From positions 1-51,471 of the forward strand of contig NZ_JAVBXR010000114.1 of the NCBI RefSeq assembly GCF_030824455.1: a stretch of 51,471 nucleotides of DNA. The letters are read 5' to 3'. Source of the DNA: Desulfobulbus sp. (GTDB lineage Bacteria > Desulfobacterota > Desulfobulbia > Desulfobulbales > Desulfobulbaceae). Every line of letters starts with the position of its first letter. The first letter of the stretch is position 1. The notes below the pieces were generated by a model. The model did not search any database. It had not been told where the DNA came from and was given only the letters and a program-made list of their open reading frames with translations. Shown here piece after piece: positions 18,454 to 27,905 of the stretch. Made by a program: the position numbers and the translations under genes.

Positions 18454-19629
18454 ATGAAACACTTTCTTTCCGCCATCAACGTCCGCGAGTTGTTGCGCCC
18501 TCTGGGCCAACTGCTCCTCTTTTCCTTGGGCAGCGCGGTTGTCCTTTCCGCCATTGTCCTGACCCTGGCCCTGGTCCTCGACCAGACCACGGTCGGCCAG
18601 CACCTGCATGGCCGCTACAACGTGTCCCTGTACACCTACACCCTGGTCAACCTGCCCCAGGTGGTCATCGACGGGCTGACCATCGGATTCGTCTACGCCG
18701 CCATTGCCCTGGGCTACACCATGGTCTACGGGGTGCTCGAATTCATCAATTTCGCCCACAGCGAGATCTTCGCCGTCGGGGCCTTTGTCGGCGTCGAAAT
18801 CCTGATTGCGCTCGACAACACCGGCATCCTGCGCGGCGCATCTCTGGGCATGGCCTACGCCTACCTGATTTTTGCCATCGTCATGGGCATGGCGGCCGCC
18901 GGCGCCCTGGCGGTGACTGTTGAGCGCATCGCCTACCGCCCGCTGCGCGGCGCGCCGCGTCTGGTGCCCCTGATCTCGGCCATCGGCGTCTCCTTTCTGC
19001 TCCAGGACGTCATCCGGCTGGTCGAGGGGCTGACCACCGGCCAGTTCAACCGCATCATGCCGACCTTCGGCAATTTTGACCAGCGCCTGAACCTGGGACG
19101 CTTCGCCCTCGGCGAGGCCAACATCGCGCTCGGCATCTCGGTCAAATCGATTATCGTCATCACCTCCGCCGTGCTGATGCTGGTCGGCCTCAACTATCTG
19201 GTCAACGCCACCCGTATCGGCAAGGCGATCCGCGCCGTAGCCCAGGACCGCCCCACAGCCAGCCTGATGGGCATCAACGTCAACCGCATCATCTCCCTGA
19301 CCTTCCTGGTCGGCGGCCTGCTCGGCGGCGCCGCCGGCGTGCTCTACGCCCTCAAATTCACCCGCATCGACGCCTTTGTCGGCTTTTTCCCCGGCCTCAA
19401 GGCCTTTACCGCCGCCGTGCTCGGCGGCATCGGCAACCTGACCGGGGCCCTGTTGGGCGGCATCGTGCTTGGCATGCTGGAAACCTTTGCCGGCTCGTAC
19501 CTGGGCGTGTTCACCATGGGCGCGGCCGGCTCGGAATACAAAGACATCTTTGCCTTCTCCATTCTGATCATCGTGCTCATCTTCCGCCCCCAGGGGCTGA
19601 TGGGCGAAAACGTCGGCCAGAAGGCCTGA
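18454..19629 (+). CDS. livH: Branched-chain amino acid ABC transporter permease LivH
   Basis: The product is 391 residues, longer than the usual roughly 300, because of an N-terminal extension of about 80 residues with one extra hydrophobic segment. The LivH core begins near VVIDGLTIGFVYAAIALGYT and includes EFINFAHSEIFAVGA and ILGGIGNLTGALLGG-like permease motifs. It forms the inner-membrane channel with LivM. The ATG at 18454 is chosen because AGGGAG lies upstream at good spacing; the open frame from 18349 runs through livK and the terminator. A livM start follows 11 bases after the stop. Confidence 0.93.
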   Translation: MKHFLSAINVRELLRPLGQLLLFSLGSAVVLSAIVLTLALVLDQTTVGQHLHGRYNVSLYTYTLVNLPQVVIDGLTIGFVYAAIALGYTMVYGVLEFINFAHSEIFAVGAFVGVEILIALDNTGILRGASLGMAYAYLIFAIVMGMAAAGALAVTVERIAYRPLRGAPRLVPLISAIGVSFLLQDVIRLVEGLTTGQFNRIMPTFGNFDQRLNLGRFALGEANIALGISVKSIIVITSAVLMLVGLNYLVNATRIGKAIRAVAQDRPTASLMGINVNRIISLTFLVGGLLGGAAGVLYALKFTRIDAFVGFFPGLKAFTAAVLGGIGNLTGALLGGIVLGMLETFAGSYLGVFTMGAAGSEYKDIFAFSILIIVLIFRPQGLMGENVGQKA

Positions 19630-19640
19630 GAGGAGCAGCC

Positions 19641-20987
19641 ATGACAACCCCTTTCAGCACCCTGCTCCTCCGCACCCTTAACAAAGGCGTTCTCCCCTAC
19701 CTGTTGATTCTTGTCCACATCGCTCTGGGTAGTGCTCTGGTGTACACGGCGCCGCGTTCCAACCTCGCCTTTCTGGTCCTGATCAGTTCCTTGTTCACGC
19801 TCTACGTCCTCAAAGCCGACAACCGGTTCAAACTGATTGCCGGCGCGATCCTAGCCCTGCTGATCATCCCGGTGATCGGGGTGCGCAACATCTTTTATCT
19901 TGAGGTCATCTTCCAGATCAGCGTCTTTGCCGCCCTGGCCCTGGGCTTGAACATCGTGGTCGGCTTTGCCGGCCTGCTCGATCTGGGCTATGTCGCCTTT
20001 TATGCGGTGGGCGCCTATCTCTGGGCTTTCTTTGGCTCCCAGCAATACTTTGTGCTCCCCTTTGCACCCGGCACCCAGCCCTCGGATCTGCCTTTTCTTC
20101 TGCCCGGCGACGCCTTTTACCTCTTTCTGTTCATCGCAATCATTGTCGCCGCCCTGACCGGCATTCTCCTGGGCCTGCCGGTGCTGCGGCTGCGCGGCGA
20201 CTACTTGGCCATCGTTACCCTCGGTTTCGGCGAGGTGATTCGCGTCCTGGCCAACAATCTGGACAAACCGCTCAATTTCACCAACGGCCCCCAGGGCATC
20301 ACCCCCATCCAACGGCCCACCATGCCCGATTGGGCGGTCCAGGGGTTCAATGATCTGTTCGGCCCCTTGATTGGCCATACCGTCAGTCCGGCCGACATGT
20401 ACAATCTCTATTTCTACCTGCTGGCCTTGCTGGTGATCATTGTCATTATTTTCGTCACCCGCCGGCTGGACGATTCCAAAATCGGACGCGCCTGGACTGC
20501 GGTGCGCGAAGACGAAACCGCCGCGATTGCCATGGGCGTGCCCCTGGTGCGGATGAAACTGGCGGCCTTTGCCGTCGGCGCCTCCTTTGCCGGGGTCATG
20601 GGCGTGCTGCTGGCCGCCAGCCGCACCTTTATCAGCCCGGAATCCTTCTCCTTCATGCAGTCCATCGGCGTCCTATCGATGGTCATCCTCGGCGGCTCGG
20701 GGTCCATTGCCGGCGTGATTCTCGGCGCGGCGGTGGTGACCATCCTCAATCTCCAGGTGCTCCAGGGTTTCTCGCTCTACCTCAGCGAGTTGCGCCAGAG
20801 CGAGGCCATTATCCCAATCATCAACTTTGCCTGGAGAGATCTCTCCACCCAGCTGGACCCGGCCAAGTATCAGCGTCTGCTGTTTGGCCTGATCCTCATT
20901 CTGATGATGATTTTCCGCCCGGCCGGCCTGATTCCCGCCAAACGCCGCAAACGCAAGCTCGCCGACGACCAGCCGGCGGCGGAGTGA
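19641..20987 (+). CDS. livM: Branched-chain amino acid ABC transporter permease LivM
   Basis: The product is 448 residues with about ten hydrophobic segments. The family core is visible: LGLNIVVGFAGLLDLGYVAFYAVGAY, LRLRGDYLAIVTLGFGEVIR, then GRAWTAVREDETAAIAMG (the EAA-like loop that contacts the ATPases), and FRPAGLIPAKRRK near the C terminus. It pairs with LivH in the inner membrane. GAGGAG sits upstream of the ATG. It is longer than many homologues through its N-terminal hydrophobic region and a loop near 150-165. Confidence 0.94.
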   Translation: MTTPFSTLLLRTLNKGVLPYLLILVHIALGSALVYTAPRSNLAFLVLISSLFTLYVLKADNRFKLIAGAILALLIIPVIGVRNIFYLEVIFQISVFAALALGLNIVVGFAGLLDLGYVAFYAVGAYLWAFFGSQQYFVLPFAPGTQPSDLPFLLPGDAFYLFLFIAIIVAALTGILLGLPVLRLRGDYLAIVTLGFGEVIRVLANNLDKPLNFTNGPQGITPIQRPTMPDWAVQGFNDLFGPLIGHTVSPADMYNLYFYLLALLVIIVIIFVTRRLDDSKIGRAWTAVREDETAAIAMGVPLVRMKLAAFAVGASFAGVMGVLLAASRTFISPESFSFMQSIGVLSMVILGGSGSIAGVILGAAVVTILNLQVLQGFSLYLSELRQSEAIIPIINFAWRDLSTQLDPAKYQRLLFGLILILMMIFRPAGLIPAKRRKRKLADDQPAAE

Positions 20988-20994
20988 GGCAGCC

Positions 20995-21785
<791 letters not shown>

Positions 21786-21786
<1 letters not shown>

Positions 21787-22499
21787 TGAGTTTGTTGAGT
21801 CTGACCGACGTCCACAGTTATTACGGCCACATCCACGCCCTGAAAGGCGTTTCGCTCACGGTGGAGCAAGGCGAGATCGTCACCCTGATCGGCTCCAACG
21901 GCGCCGGCAAGAGCACGACCCTGCGCACCATCTCGGGCATGATGCGCCCCCGCCAGGGACAGATCCAGTTTGCGGGCCGCGAAATCTCCCGGATGGAGCC
22001 GCATGCCGTGGTACTCGACGGCCTCGGCCATGTGCCCGAAGGTCGCGGCATTTTCCCCAAGCTGACCGTGCGCGAAAACCTGGAAATGGGGGCGTTCACG
22101 GTCAATGACCCGGTTGCCGTCCGCGAGCGGATGGACTACGGCTTTGAACTCTTTCCCCGACTCAAGGAACGGCTCGGCCAGTACGGCGGCACCCTGTCCG
22201 GCGGCGAGCAGCAGATGCTGGCCATTGCCCGGGGCCTGATGATGAATCCCAGCCTGCTGATGCTCGACGAGCCTTCCATGGGCCTGGCGCCGGTGCTGGT
22301 GGAACTGATCTTCGACATCGTCAAGATCCTCAACGACAAAGGAACCACCATTCTCCTGGTGGAGCAAAACGCCCTGATGGCCCTGTCCGTCGCCCACCGC
22401 GGCTATGTCCTGCAAAACGGCGAAATTGTCGTCAGCGACACCGCCGCCAACCTCCGCAGCAACGAGTCGGTGCAAAAGGCCTATCTGGGCATGAGTTAA
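21786..22499 (+). CDS. livF: Branched-chain amino acid ABC transporter ATP-binding protein LivF
   Basis: The product is 237 residues. The Walker A is GSNGAGKST, the signature is LSGGEQQMLAIARGL and the Walker B is LLMLDEPSMGLAP, with LLVEQNA as the switch region. VPEGRGIFPKLTVRENLEMG is the LivF hallmark. It is the second ATPase of the LivHMGF complex and ends the liv operon. I saw no good terminator directly after it. Confidence 0.96.
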
Positions 22500-22819
22500 C
22501 GCCGCGCTGTTCGCTGCGAACACCTGGGTGTCTCCTCTTGCCGGCAAACGGCGCAGGCCTGCGGCCGCCTATTGCTTTACCTCGCCCCCATGTGCCGGCG
22601 ACTCTTTTGCCGCTCCCCGCCTCTCTTTTCCGTGTAACCCCTGCCGGAGTGGTTTATAGTGCCGGTGCTGGTTGTGGCGCGTTTCTTTTGAAGAAAACAG
22701 CGGCGAGAATCTCGCCCGCGCGCAACAAAACGGCCACGCCCTGACCACCTGCCTGCCATGCAGATACAGGCAACGACAGACGACTACAGACACCACAAGG
22801 TTGAGAAACCGGAGGATAT
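22500..22819. other. Intergenic region between livF and the TolC-family gene
   Basis: This 320-base region contains a perfect 10-bp palindrome, GCAGGCCTGC, at 22553-22562 and a TATAGT at 22655-22660 without a matching -35. I saw no credible small gene, RNA gene or T-tailed hairpin. A promoter for the TolC-family gene must lie here or upstream, but I cannot place it. Confidence 0.4.
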
Positions 22820-24217
22820 ATGCAACGAATACTGAGGGGATGCGTACTGCTGTTGTGCTGCCTGGGGGCGATGGCCCATGCAGGCGAAGAACAAGGGGGC
22901 GGCGTTGATCTGGCCAAGATCAAGGTGCTTGACCTGCGAACCGCCCAATCCATTGCCCTGATCGGCAATCCCGACATGGCGGCCGCCCAGGCGCGAATCG
23001 AGCAAGCCCGCGCCAGGGTTAGCCAGGCAGCGGCAGCCTGGCTGCCGAGTTTGGATGTGAGCGGGGCCGGAGCCCGCCAGCGGCTCTCCGACACCAGCTA
23101 TCAATACAACCAGTCCCTCGCCAGCAAACTGGGGGGATCCGCGGACCAGACCAGTGAAAACTACAGCGCCAGCCTGCAGGCCACCTGGGTGCTGTTCGAC
23201 GGTTTTTACCGCAGTTTTAAAGAGCAGCAGGCAAAATACGGCGAACAATCGGCAGGCGCGGCCCTGAGCGACAGCCGGCGGCTTTTGGTCACCTCGGTTG
23301 CCGAAGCCTTTCTCAACGCCCAACTGGCCCAGACCTACATCGACATTGCCCGCGCCGACGAAACCTTTTACACCCGCCAGTTGCAAGACGCCCAGAATCG
23401 CTACGACGTCGGCGCCGGTCCCTGGGGCGACGTGCTCAACATCAAGGTCCAGGTCAACTCGGCCAAAACCAGCCTGATCCGGTCGCAGCGGGAATTCGAG
23501 GCGGCCGGTTACGGTCTGGCGGCCCTGATGGGGCTTCCCGAGGCCGCCTTCCCCAGCACGCTCCGCTTGGAATCGCTGGACAAAGAAGCCGCCGCCATCG
23601 CAGTGCCCAAGGAGAACGTGGAGTTGCTGATCAAAGAAGCGCTGGCGACGCGCCCCGACATCCACCGTTTGGAAATGACGATCAAGCAGGCCGAAGCCGC
23701 AACCGGCATGGCCAAGGCCCCGTTTTACCCCAAAGTGCAGGTGGGCGGCGCGCTTGAAGGAGCGAAAACAGACGACATGGGGCTTGCCGAGGAGGATTTT
23801 GGCAACACCGTGGGGATGAACATGAGTTGGAATCTGTATGCGGGCGGGGCCGACAAAGCGCGCCTGATGGAGGCAGAGCAGGCGAAACGGGAAGCAGTGT
23901 TCACCCTGGCGGGTCTGCGCATTTCAGTGACGTCCGAGATCCGCCAGTACGTCGCCATGCTGATCGCAGCCGAGGAACAGGTGCGCCTGCAACGGGACAC
24001 GGTGCAACTGGTGCAGGAAAACCGCGATCTGGCTCAAAACGAATATGAGGCGGGCGAGTCCTCGCTGGTTCGGCTCAACGAGGCCCAACGCGACCTGATC
24101 ACCACCCATGGGCGCCTGGCCCAGGCCCTGGTTTCTGCGCAACTGCAAAAGCAACGCCTGCTCTCGGCCACCGGTCGAAATTTGGCAACGCTTGATCGCC
24201 CGACCGCAAAACCATGA
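22820..24217 (+). CDS. TolC-family outer-membrane efflux/secretion protein
   Basis: The product is 465 residues with a signal peptide (MQRILRGCVLLLCCLGAMAHA). Two long heptad-rich helical repeats follow, each opening with a family motif: AQSIALIGNPDMAAAQARIE near the N terminus and IKEALATRPDIHRLEMTIKQ in the second half. YDVGAGPWGDVLNIKVQ and YEAGESSLVRLNEAQRDL are the typical helix-turn boundaries. TolC proteins form trimeric channels through the outer membrane and periplasm. No membrane-fusion or RND/ABC pump gene lies beside it, so its partner is unknown. GGAGG is well placed upstream. The stop overlaps the next ATG. Confidence 0.92.
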   Translation: MQRILRGCVLLLCCLGAMAHAGEEQGGGVDLAKIKVLDLRTAQSIALIGNPDMAAAQARIEQARARVSQAAAAWLPSLDVSGAGARQRLSDTSYQYNQSLASKLGGSADQTSENYSASLQATWVLFDGFYRSFKEQQAKYGEQSAGAALSDSRRLLVTSVAEAFLNAQLAQTYIDIARADETFYTRQLQDAQNRYDVGAGPWGDVLNIKVQVNSAKTSLIRSQREFEAAGYGLAALMGLPEAAFPSTLRLESLDKEAAAIAVPKENVELLIKEALATRPDIHRLEMTIKQAEAATGMAKAPFYPKVQVGGALEGAKTDDMGLAEEDFGNTVGMNMSWNLYAGGADKARLMEAEQAKREAVFTLAGLRISVTSEIRQYVAMLIAAEEQVRLQRDTVQLVQENRDLAQNEYEAGESSLVRLNEAQRDLITTHGRLAQALVSAQLQKQRLLSATGRNLATLDRPTAKP

Positions 24218-24642
24218 TCGACGGGGTCGGCACTATAGATCTGGTGGTGCCGAAGACCGCCATCGACGTCAACGGCCACGTCAACAACGTCCAGTACGTG
24301 CAGTGGATGCAGGAGGCGGCCATGGCGCATTCGGCCGCGCGGGGCTGGCCCACGAAACGGTTTCTCGCCCTCGGACGGACCTGGATCATCCGCTCGCACA
24401 CTATCGAATATTTCCACTCCGCCTATGCCGGGGAGGCCATCCGCATCCTGACCTGGGTGGCGGATTTTCAAAAAATCCGCTCCCTGCGCAAATACAAATT
24501 CTATCGCCCAGCCGACGGCGTCCTGCTCGCCGCCGCCGCAACCCTGTTCATATTCTGCGATCTGCAGACAGGCCGGCCGGTCACCATTCCCAAGGAAGTG
24601 CAGCAGGCCTATCCGATCATCGCCCCCGCCGACGAGCCGTGA
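24214..24642 (+). CDS. Hotdog-fold acyl-CoA thioesterase (4HBT/FatA-like)
   Basis: The product is 142 residues. The motif DVNGHVNNVQYVQWMQEAA near residues 18-37 is the signature of 4-hydroxybenzoyl-CoA thioesterase-like and acyl-ACP thioesterase-like hotdog enzymes, including the catalytic-region Asp and the conserved NxxY. It probably hydrolyses an acyl-CoA or acyl-ACP in the cytoplasm; the acyl chain is not predictable. The ATG lies within the last codons of the TolC-family gene (ATGA overlap), so the two are co-transcribed. It is convergent with the TlpA-like gene after a 10-base gap. Confidence 0.87.
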   Translation: MIDGVGTIDLVVPKTAIDVNGHVNNVQYVQWMQEAAMAHSAARGWPTKRFLALGRTWIIRSHTIEYFHSAYAGEAIRILTWVADFQKIRSLRKYKFYRPADGVLLAAAATLFIFCDLQTGRPVTIPKEVQQAYPIIAPADEP

Positions 24643-24652
24643 TCCCGTCGCC

Positions 24653-25150
24653 TCAATCCGCCGTCAGCAGGGCAAAATTGGCCTCGGAGATGTCCGGCGC
24701 GGAAAAATTGCGAAAGCGGATCACCCCGTGCTTGTCGGCAATAATGATGGTCGGCACCCCCAACAACTGATACTGCTCGCTCACCACGCCCGACCCGTCG
24801 AAAAAGGCCGGGTAGTTCATGCCCGTTTTTTGCGCAAAGGCCTGGGCCCGCTCAACCGAGTCGTTGTATCCCACATTGACGGCGACAAAATCCATGCCCC
24901 GATCTCGAAATTTAGCCACCAACTGATTGATCTTCGGCACCTCGGTCTTGCAGGTTGGACACCAGGAGGCCCAAAAAATCAGCATGATTGGTTTATTGCC
25001 GATGGTCTGTTGCAGATCAAAGGGCTGCCCGGCAAGATCGACGCCCTTGAAGGGGATCAAACGCTGCCCCTCCTGGGTGGCCATCAGGGAGCAGGGAAGG
25101 AACAAAAGCATGGCGACAAGCAACAGGGTTTTCAGCAGTTTTCTGCCCAT
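24653..25150 (-). CDS. TlpA-family periplasmic thioredoxin-like protein
   Basis: The product is 165 residues with an N-terminal hydrophobic signal (KLLKTLLLVAMLLFLP), so it is periplasmic or membrane-tethered. The thioredoxin active site is WASWCPTC, the cis-Pro region is LLGVPTIIIADKHG, and the family motif PFKGVDLAGQPFDL opens the mature part. It probably reduces protein disulfides, with electrons supplied by the CcdA-like gene immediately upstream in the same direction. The start at 25150 is preferred over a TTG at 25183 because the signal peptide then begins normally. Neither start has a clear ribosome site. Confidence 0.9.
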   Translation of the reverse strand: MGRKLLKTLLLVAMLLFLPCSLMATQEGQRLIPFKGVDLAGQPFDLQQTIGNKPIMLIFWASWCPTCKTEVPKINQLVAKFRDRGMDFVAVNVGYNDSVERAQAFAQKTGMNYPAFFDGSGVVSEQYQLLGVPTIIIADKHGVIRFRNFSAPDISEANFALLTAD

Positions 25151-25202
25151 GAGCGTTCTCGAGGGTAAAGGTTCAGTCGTCAACGTCTGCGCCGGGTGAT
25201 CG

Positions 25203-25901
25203 TCAAAAAAACAGCGAACCGGCCTTGATGAAAAAATATTGGGCCAATCCCAGCATCAACAGCCCCATGCCCTTTTTAATCATCGCCATCCAGGCCCCGG
25301 AACGAGGCATGGAGGAGAGCATGCTGGAAAATGTGCCCACGCCAAGCAGCAACGCGCCCATGCCCAGGGAAAACACAAACAGCAGCAACCCGCCAGCCGC
25401 CAGACTTCGGGTGGAGGCGGTGTAGGCCAGCAGGGTTCCCAGCACCGGGGTGGTGCAGGGGCCGGCCACCAGGGCCGACGAGATGCCGGCGAGAAAGATG
25501 CCGGTGATCCCCAAACGCTGCGCGCCCCATCTGCCGGCAAAGGTGGGCAGTTGAAAGACGTCAAGCATGCTCAGGGCAAAGAGCAAAATGACGTTGCCCA
25601 CCAGGATAAAGGTCCAGGGATTGCTGTTGATTGCGCCGAAAAACCGACCGGTGGCGGCGGCAAACATGCCAAGTGCGGCATAGGTCAGGGCCATGCCGAC
25701 CACATAGGTGAGGGACAGGAAAAACCCGCGCCGCTTGGAGCCGCCGATATTGGCGTGGCCAATGACCCCGGCGGTGATGGGGATCATCGGATAGACGCAG
25801 GGCGTCAGGCTGGCAAAGACCCCGCCGATAAAGGCGATGACCAGGGAGGCCAGCAGTGAGGACTGCAAATAGGTGTCGAATTGGCTGAGCAGGATGTCCA
25901 T
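25203..25901 (-). CDS. CcdA/DsbD-type transmembrane thiol:disulfide electron carrier
   Basis: The product is 232 residues with about six TM segments. The two redox cysteines lie in LTPCVYPMIPIT and AGPCTTPVLGTL, matching the pseudo-symmetric membrane core of DsbD and CcdA. It takes electrons from cytoplasmic thioredoxin and passes them to a periplasmic thioredoxin-like partner, here almost certainly the TlpA-like product 52 bases downstream. Together the pair equals a split DsbD. Likely uses are cytochrome c maturation or periplasmic protein reduction; no cytochrome c genes are present in the window. Confidence 0.92.
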   Translation of the reverse strand: MDILLSQFDTYLQSSLLASLVIAFIGGVFASLTPCVYPMIPITAGVIGHANIGGSKRRGFFLSLTYVVGMALTYAALGMFAAATGRFFGAINSNPWTFILVGNVILLFALSMLDVFQLPTFAGRWGAQRLGITGIFLAGISSALVAGPCTTPVLGTLLAYTASTRSLAAGGLLLFVFSLGMGALLLGVGTFSSMLSSMPRSGAWMAMIKKGMGLLMLGLAQYFFIKAGSLFF

Positions 25902-25920
25902 AATTGATTGGCCATTACTT

Positions 25921-25937
25921 GTTGAGAGAGTTTCTCA
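25921..25937. promoter_or_regulatory. Short inverted repeat upstream of the CcdA-like gene
   Basis: TTGAGA and TCTCAA flank a GAGTT loop, 20 bases before the CcdA-like start at 25901. It could be an operator or leader hairpin. It is short and could be chance. Confidence 0.25.
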
Positions 25938-26084
25938 AAGATAACCAGCGCGCCAAGGATGTAAAGCAGAAACTCGGCCTGGACTGCGCGCGTCCGCCAA
26001 CGCTGCGACTGTGCAGCCTGCGGCCGGGGAGCCTGGCCCAAAAATCAGGGGCGGCAACAGGCGCGCGACGGAGAGTCGCCGCCG

Positions 26085-27713
26085 CTATTCGTCCAGCCCG
26101 ATCAGGGCGGCCCCGATGGCGTTGCCCACCTCGCAGTGCTCAGGAAAGGCGACGGTTGTTCCCAGACGTTTGGCCACTCCGGGGAGAAAGCAACGCGCGG
26201 CGGCGCCAATGCCGATGATCGGCAGCTTGAGGCTGAAATGGACGGAGAACAGATCATTGTCGCGGCGGTTGAGGAAGGGCGCGCTCTGCTGCCCCGGCCA
26301 GATCGAACGGCCAAGATAGGTGAGAACAATGGTCTCAATTGCGGCCTCGGTCTCGGCGACAACCCGCCGGCAGAATTCGTCCGCTTCGAGGCCCGTCTCG
26401 CCGGCAAGCATTGCCGCGCCCTTGCGGCTGGCAGAACTGTCGCCTATCTCAAGCAGACCCAAGGCGTGGAGGGCGTCGGTGGGGGTAAATCCCACCAGCA
26501 CAATCTGCTGGAGGAACATCAGCCGCTCCAGCCGCTTTTCCAAAATGACGCCGCCAACCCCGGTCTGGGCGGCGATGATGCTGGGCGGCGTTGGCCCGCG
26601 CTGAGCCAAAAAGCGCAGGATCGGATCCGCCTCGACCACAGCGCGGTCCAGCCCTGTCGCCAGCAACGCCAGTTGGCAGTCAACGCCGCTGTTGAGCCAG
26701 GCGCGCGGATCCGGCAAATTCGGGGTCATGGCCAGCGGCTGGACGCGCGAATTCTTCAGACTGATGTGGCCGTCACTGCGGCAGAGCACATGACTGTCGC
26801 CACCGGCCCCCGAGGTGAACATATCCACCGCCTCGACATGGGTCCGCCATTCGCCGATGGTGCAGCCTTCACGATTGAGCAGCGGTTTGCCGCCTTTGAT
26901 CAGACACACGTCGGTGGTGGTGCCGCCGACATCGACCACCAGGGCGGTGTCTAAGCCGCCGGCCGCGCCGAATCGAGCGGTTGCCGCCGGGCCGCTGGCC
27001 ATGGTGACCGCAGATTGCTCGGCAATCCGGTCCAGGGGTTGGCCGTTGCCGTTGCCGCAGATGATGGTCACCGGACAGGCCAGACCGGCCGCCTGCATGG
27101 AGCGCTGGATCGAGGCGAGAAAATCGGTCATCAGCGGCGCCAGTTTGGCGTGCAGACAGGCGGTGGCCGAGCGCTCCAGCATGCCGGGATGGGTGGACAC
27201 GAGGTGGGAGCAAAACACCGGCTTGGGGTCGATCAGGCGGATGGCCTCCTGGGCCACCAGCTCGTGGGTGGGATTCTTGATCGACATCGCCCCGCAGACC
27301 GCGTAGCTGTCAACCTCGCCCGCCAGCCCCGGCAGGGTGTCGATCAGGCTTTCGATGTCCAGCGGTTGCTCTTCCTCGCCGGTGATGGAGTGGCCGCCCT
27401 TGAGAAAGATGTTGGCCACCACCGGCAGTTTGAAATGGCGAACATACCCCAGAACAAACAGCCCAACCCTGGCGCCGCGCCCTTCCACCACCGCATTGGT
27501 GGCCAGAGTGGTCGAAACCGACAGCCGCGTCACCTCAGTGGGCCTCGCCGCCTGCCGCAACAGGCCCAGCAGGGCTTTGCCGACCCCGATGCTGAGGTCA
27601 TGAGGCGTGGTCCGCTCCTTTTGCCAAGCAACCACTTGGCCGGAAGCGCTGTCCATCAAAACGGCGTCGGTGTAGGTGCCGCCGGTGTCTATGCCAATGC
27701 AATACGCAGTCAT
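26085..27713 (-). CDS. Hydantoinase A/oxoprolinase family protein, stand-alone
   Basis: The product is 542 residues. The N-terminal Hydant_A_N segment reads IGIDTGGTYTDAVLMDSASG, and the second ASKHA nucleotide-binding strand VVDVGGTTTDVCLIKGG lies near 270. STTLATNAVVEGRGARVGL is the family's first signature. Relatives hydrolyse cyclic amides such as hydantoins or 5-oxoproline with ATP, usually with a HyuB partner. No hyuB-like gene is nearby and the protein is shorter than classical HyuA (about 650-700), so it may belong to a stand-alone subgroup with an unknown substrate. It lies downstream of the cardiolipin synthase on the same strand with a 192-base gap. Confidence 0.82.
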   Translation of the reverse strand: MTAYCIGIDTGGTYTDAVLMDSASGQVVAWQKERTTPHDLSIGVGKALLGLLRQAARPTEVTRLSVSTTLATNAVVEGRGARVGLFVLGYVRHFKLPVVANIFLKGGHSITGEEEQPLDIESLIDTLPGLAGEVDSYAVCGAMSIKNPTHELVAQEAIRLIDPKPVFCSHLVSTHPGMLERSATACLHAKLAPLMTDFLASIQRSMQAAGLACPVTIICGNGNGQPLDRIAEQSAVTMASGPAATARFGAAGGLDTALVVDVGGTTTDVCLIKGGKPLLNREGCTIGEWRTHVEAVDMFTSGAGGDSHVLCRSDGHISLKNSRVQPLAMTPNLPDPRAWLNSGVDCQLALLATGLDRAVVEADPILRFLAQRGPTPPSIIAAQTGVGGVILEKRLERLMFLQQIVLVGFTPTDALHALGLLEIGDSSASRKGAAMLAGETGLEADEFCRRVVAETEAAIETIVLTYLGRSIWPGQQSAPFLNRRDNDLFSVHFSLKLPIIGIGAAARCFLPGVAKRLGTTVAFPEHCEVGNAIGAALIGLDE

Positions 27714-27905
27714 ACCATCTCAATCAGGAAAAAGAAGTGTGGCCCAACCGGCTTGCCGGCGGATATGCGGCCAGCCCTTGCCCAGGCTGGCTCAAGGAAA
27801 TGATGGATACCACCGGGCGGGGCTAAAATCAAGAACCGCGTGGCCGTCCGCCGCAGGCAGCCCCATCCGTCCACAACATTTTTTTGAGCCGTTCCATGGT
27901 GTTGC

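Noticed and set aside
18436..19647. A 403-codon antisense frame across livH
   Set aside because: Low-complexity Gln/Asp/Gly-rich shadow of a membrane gene.
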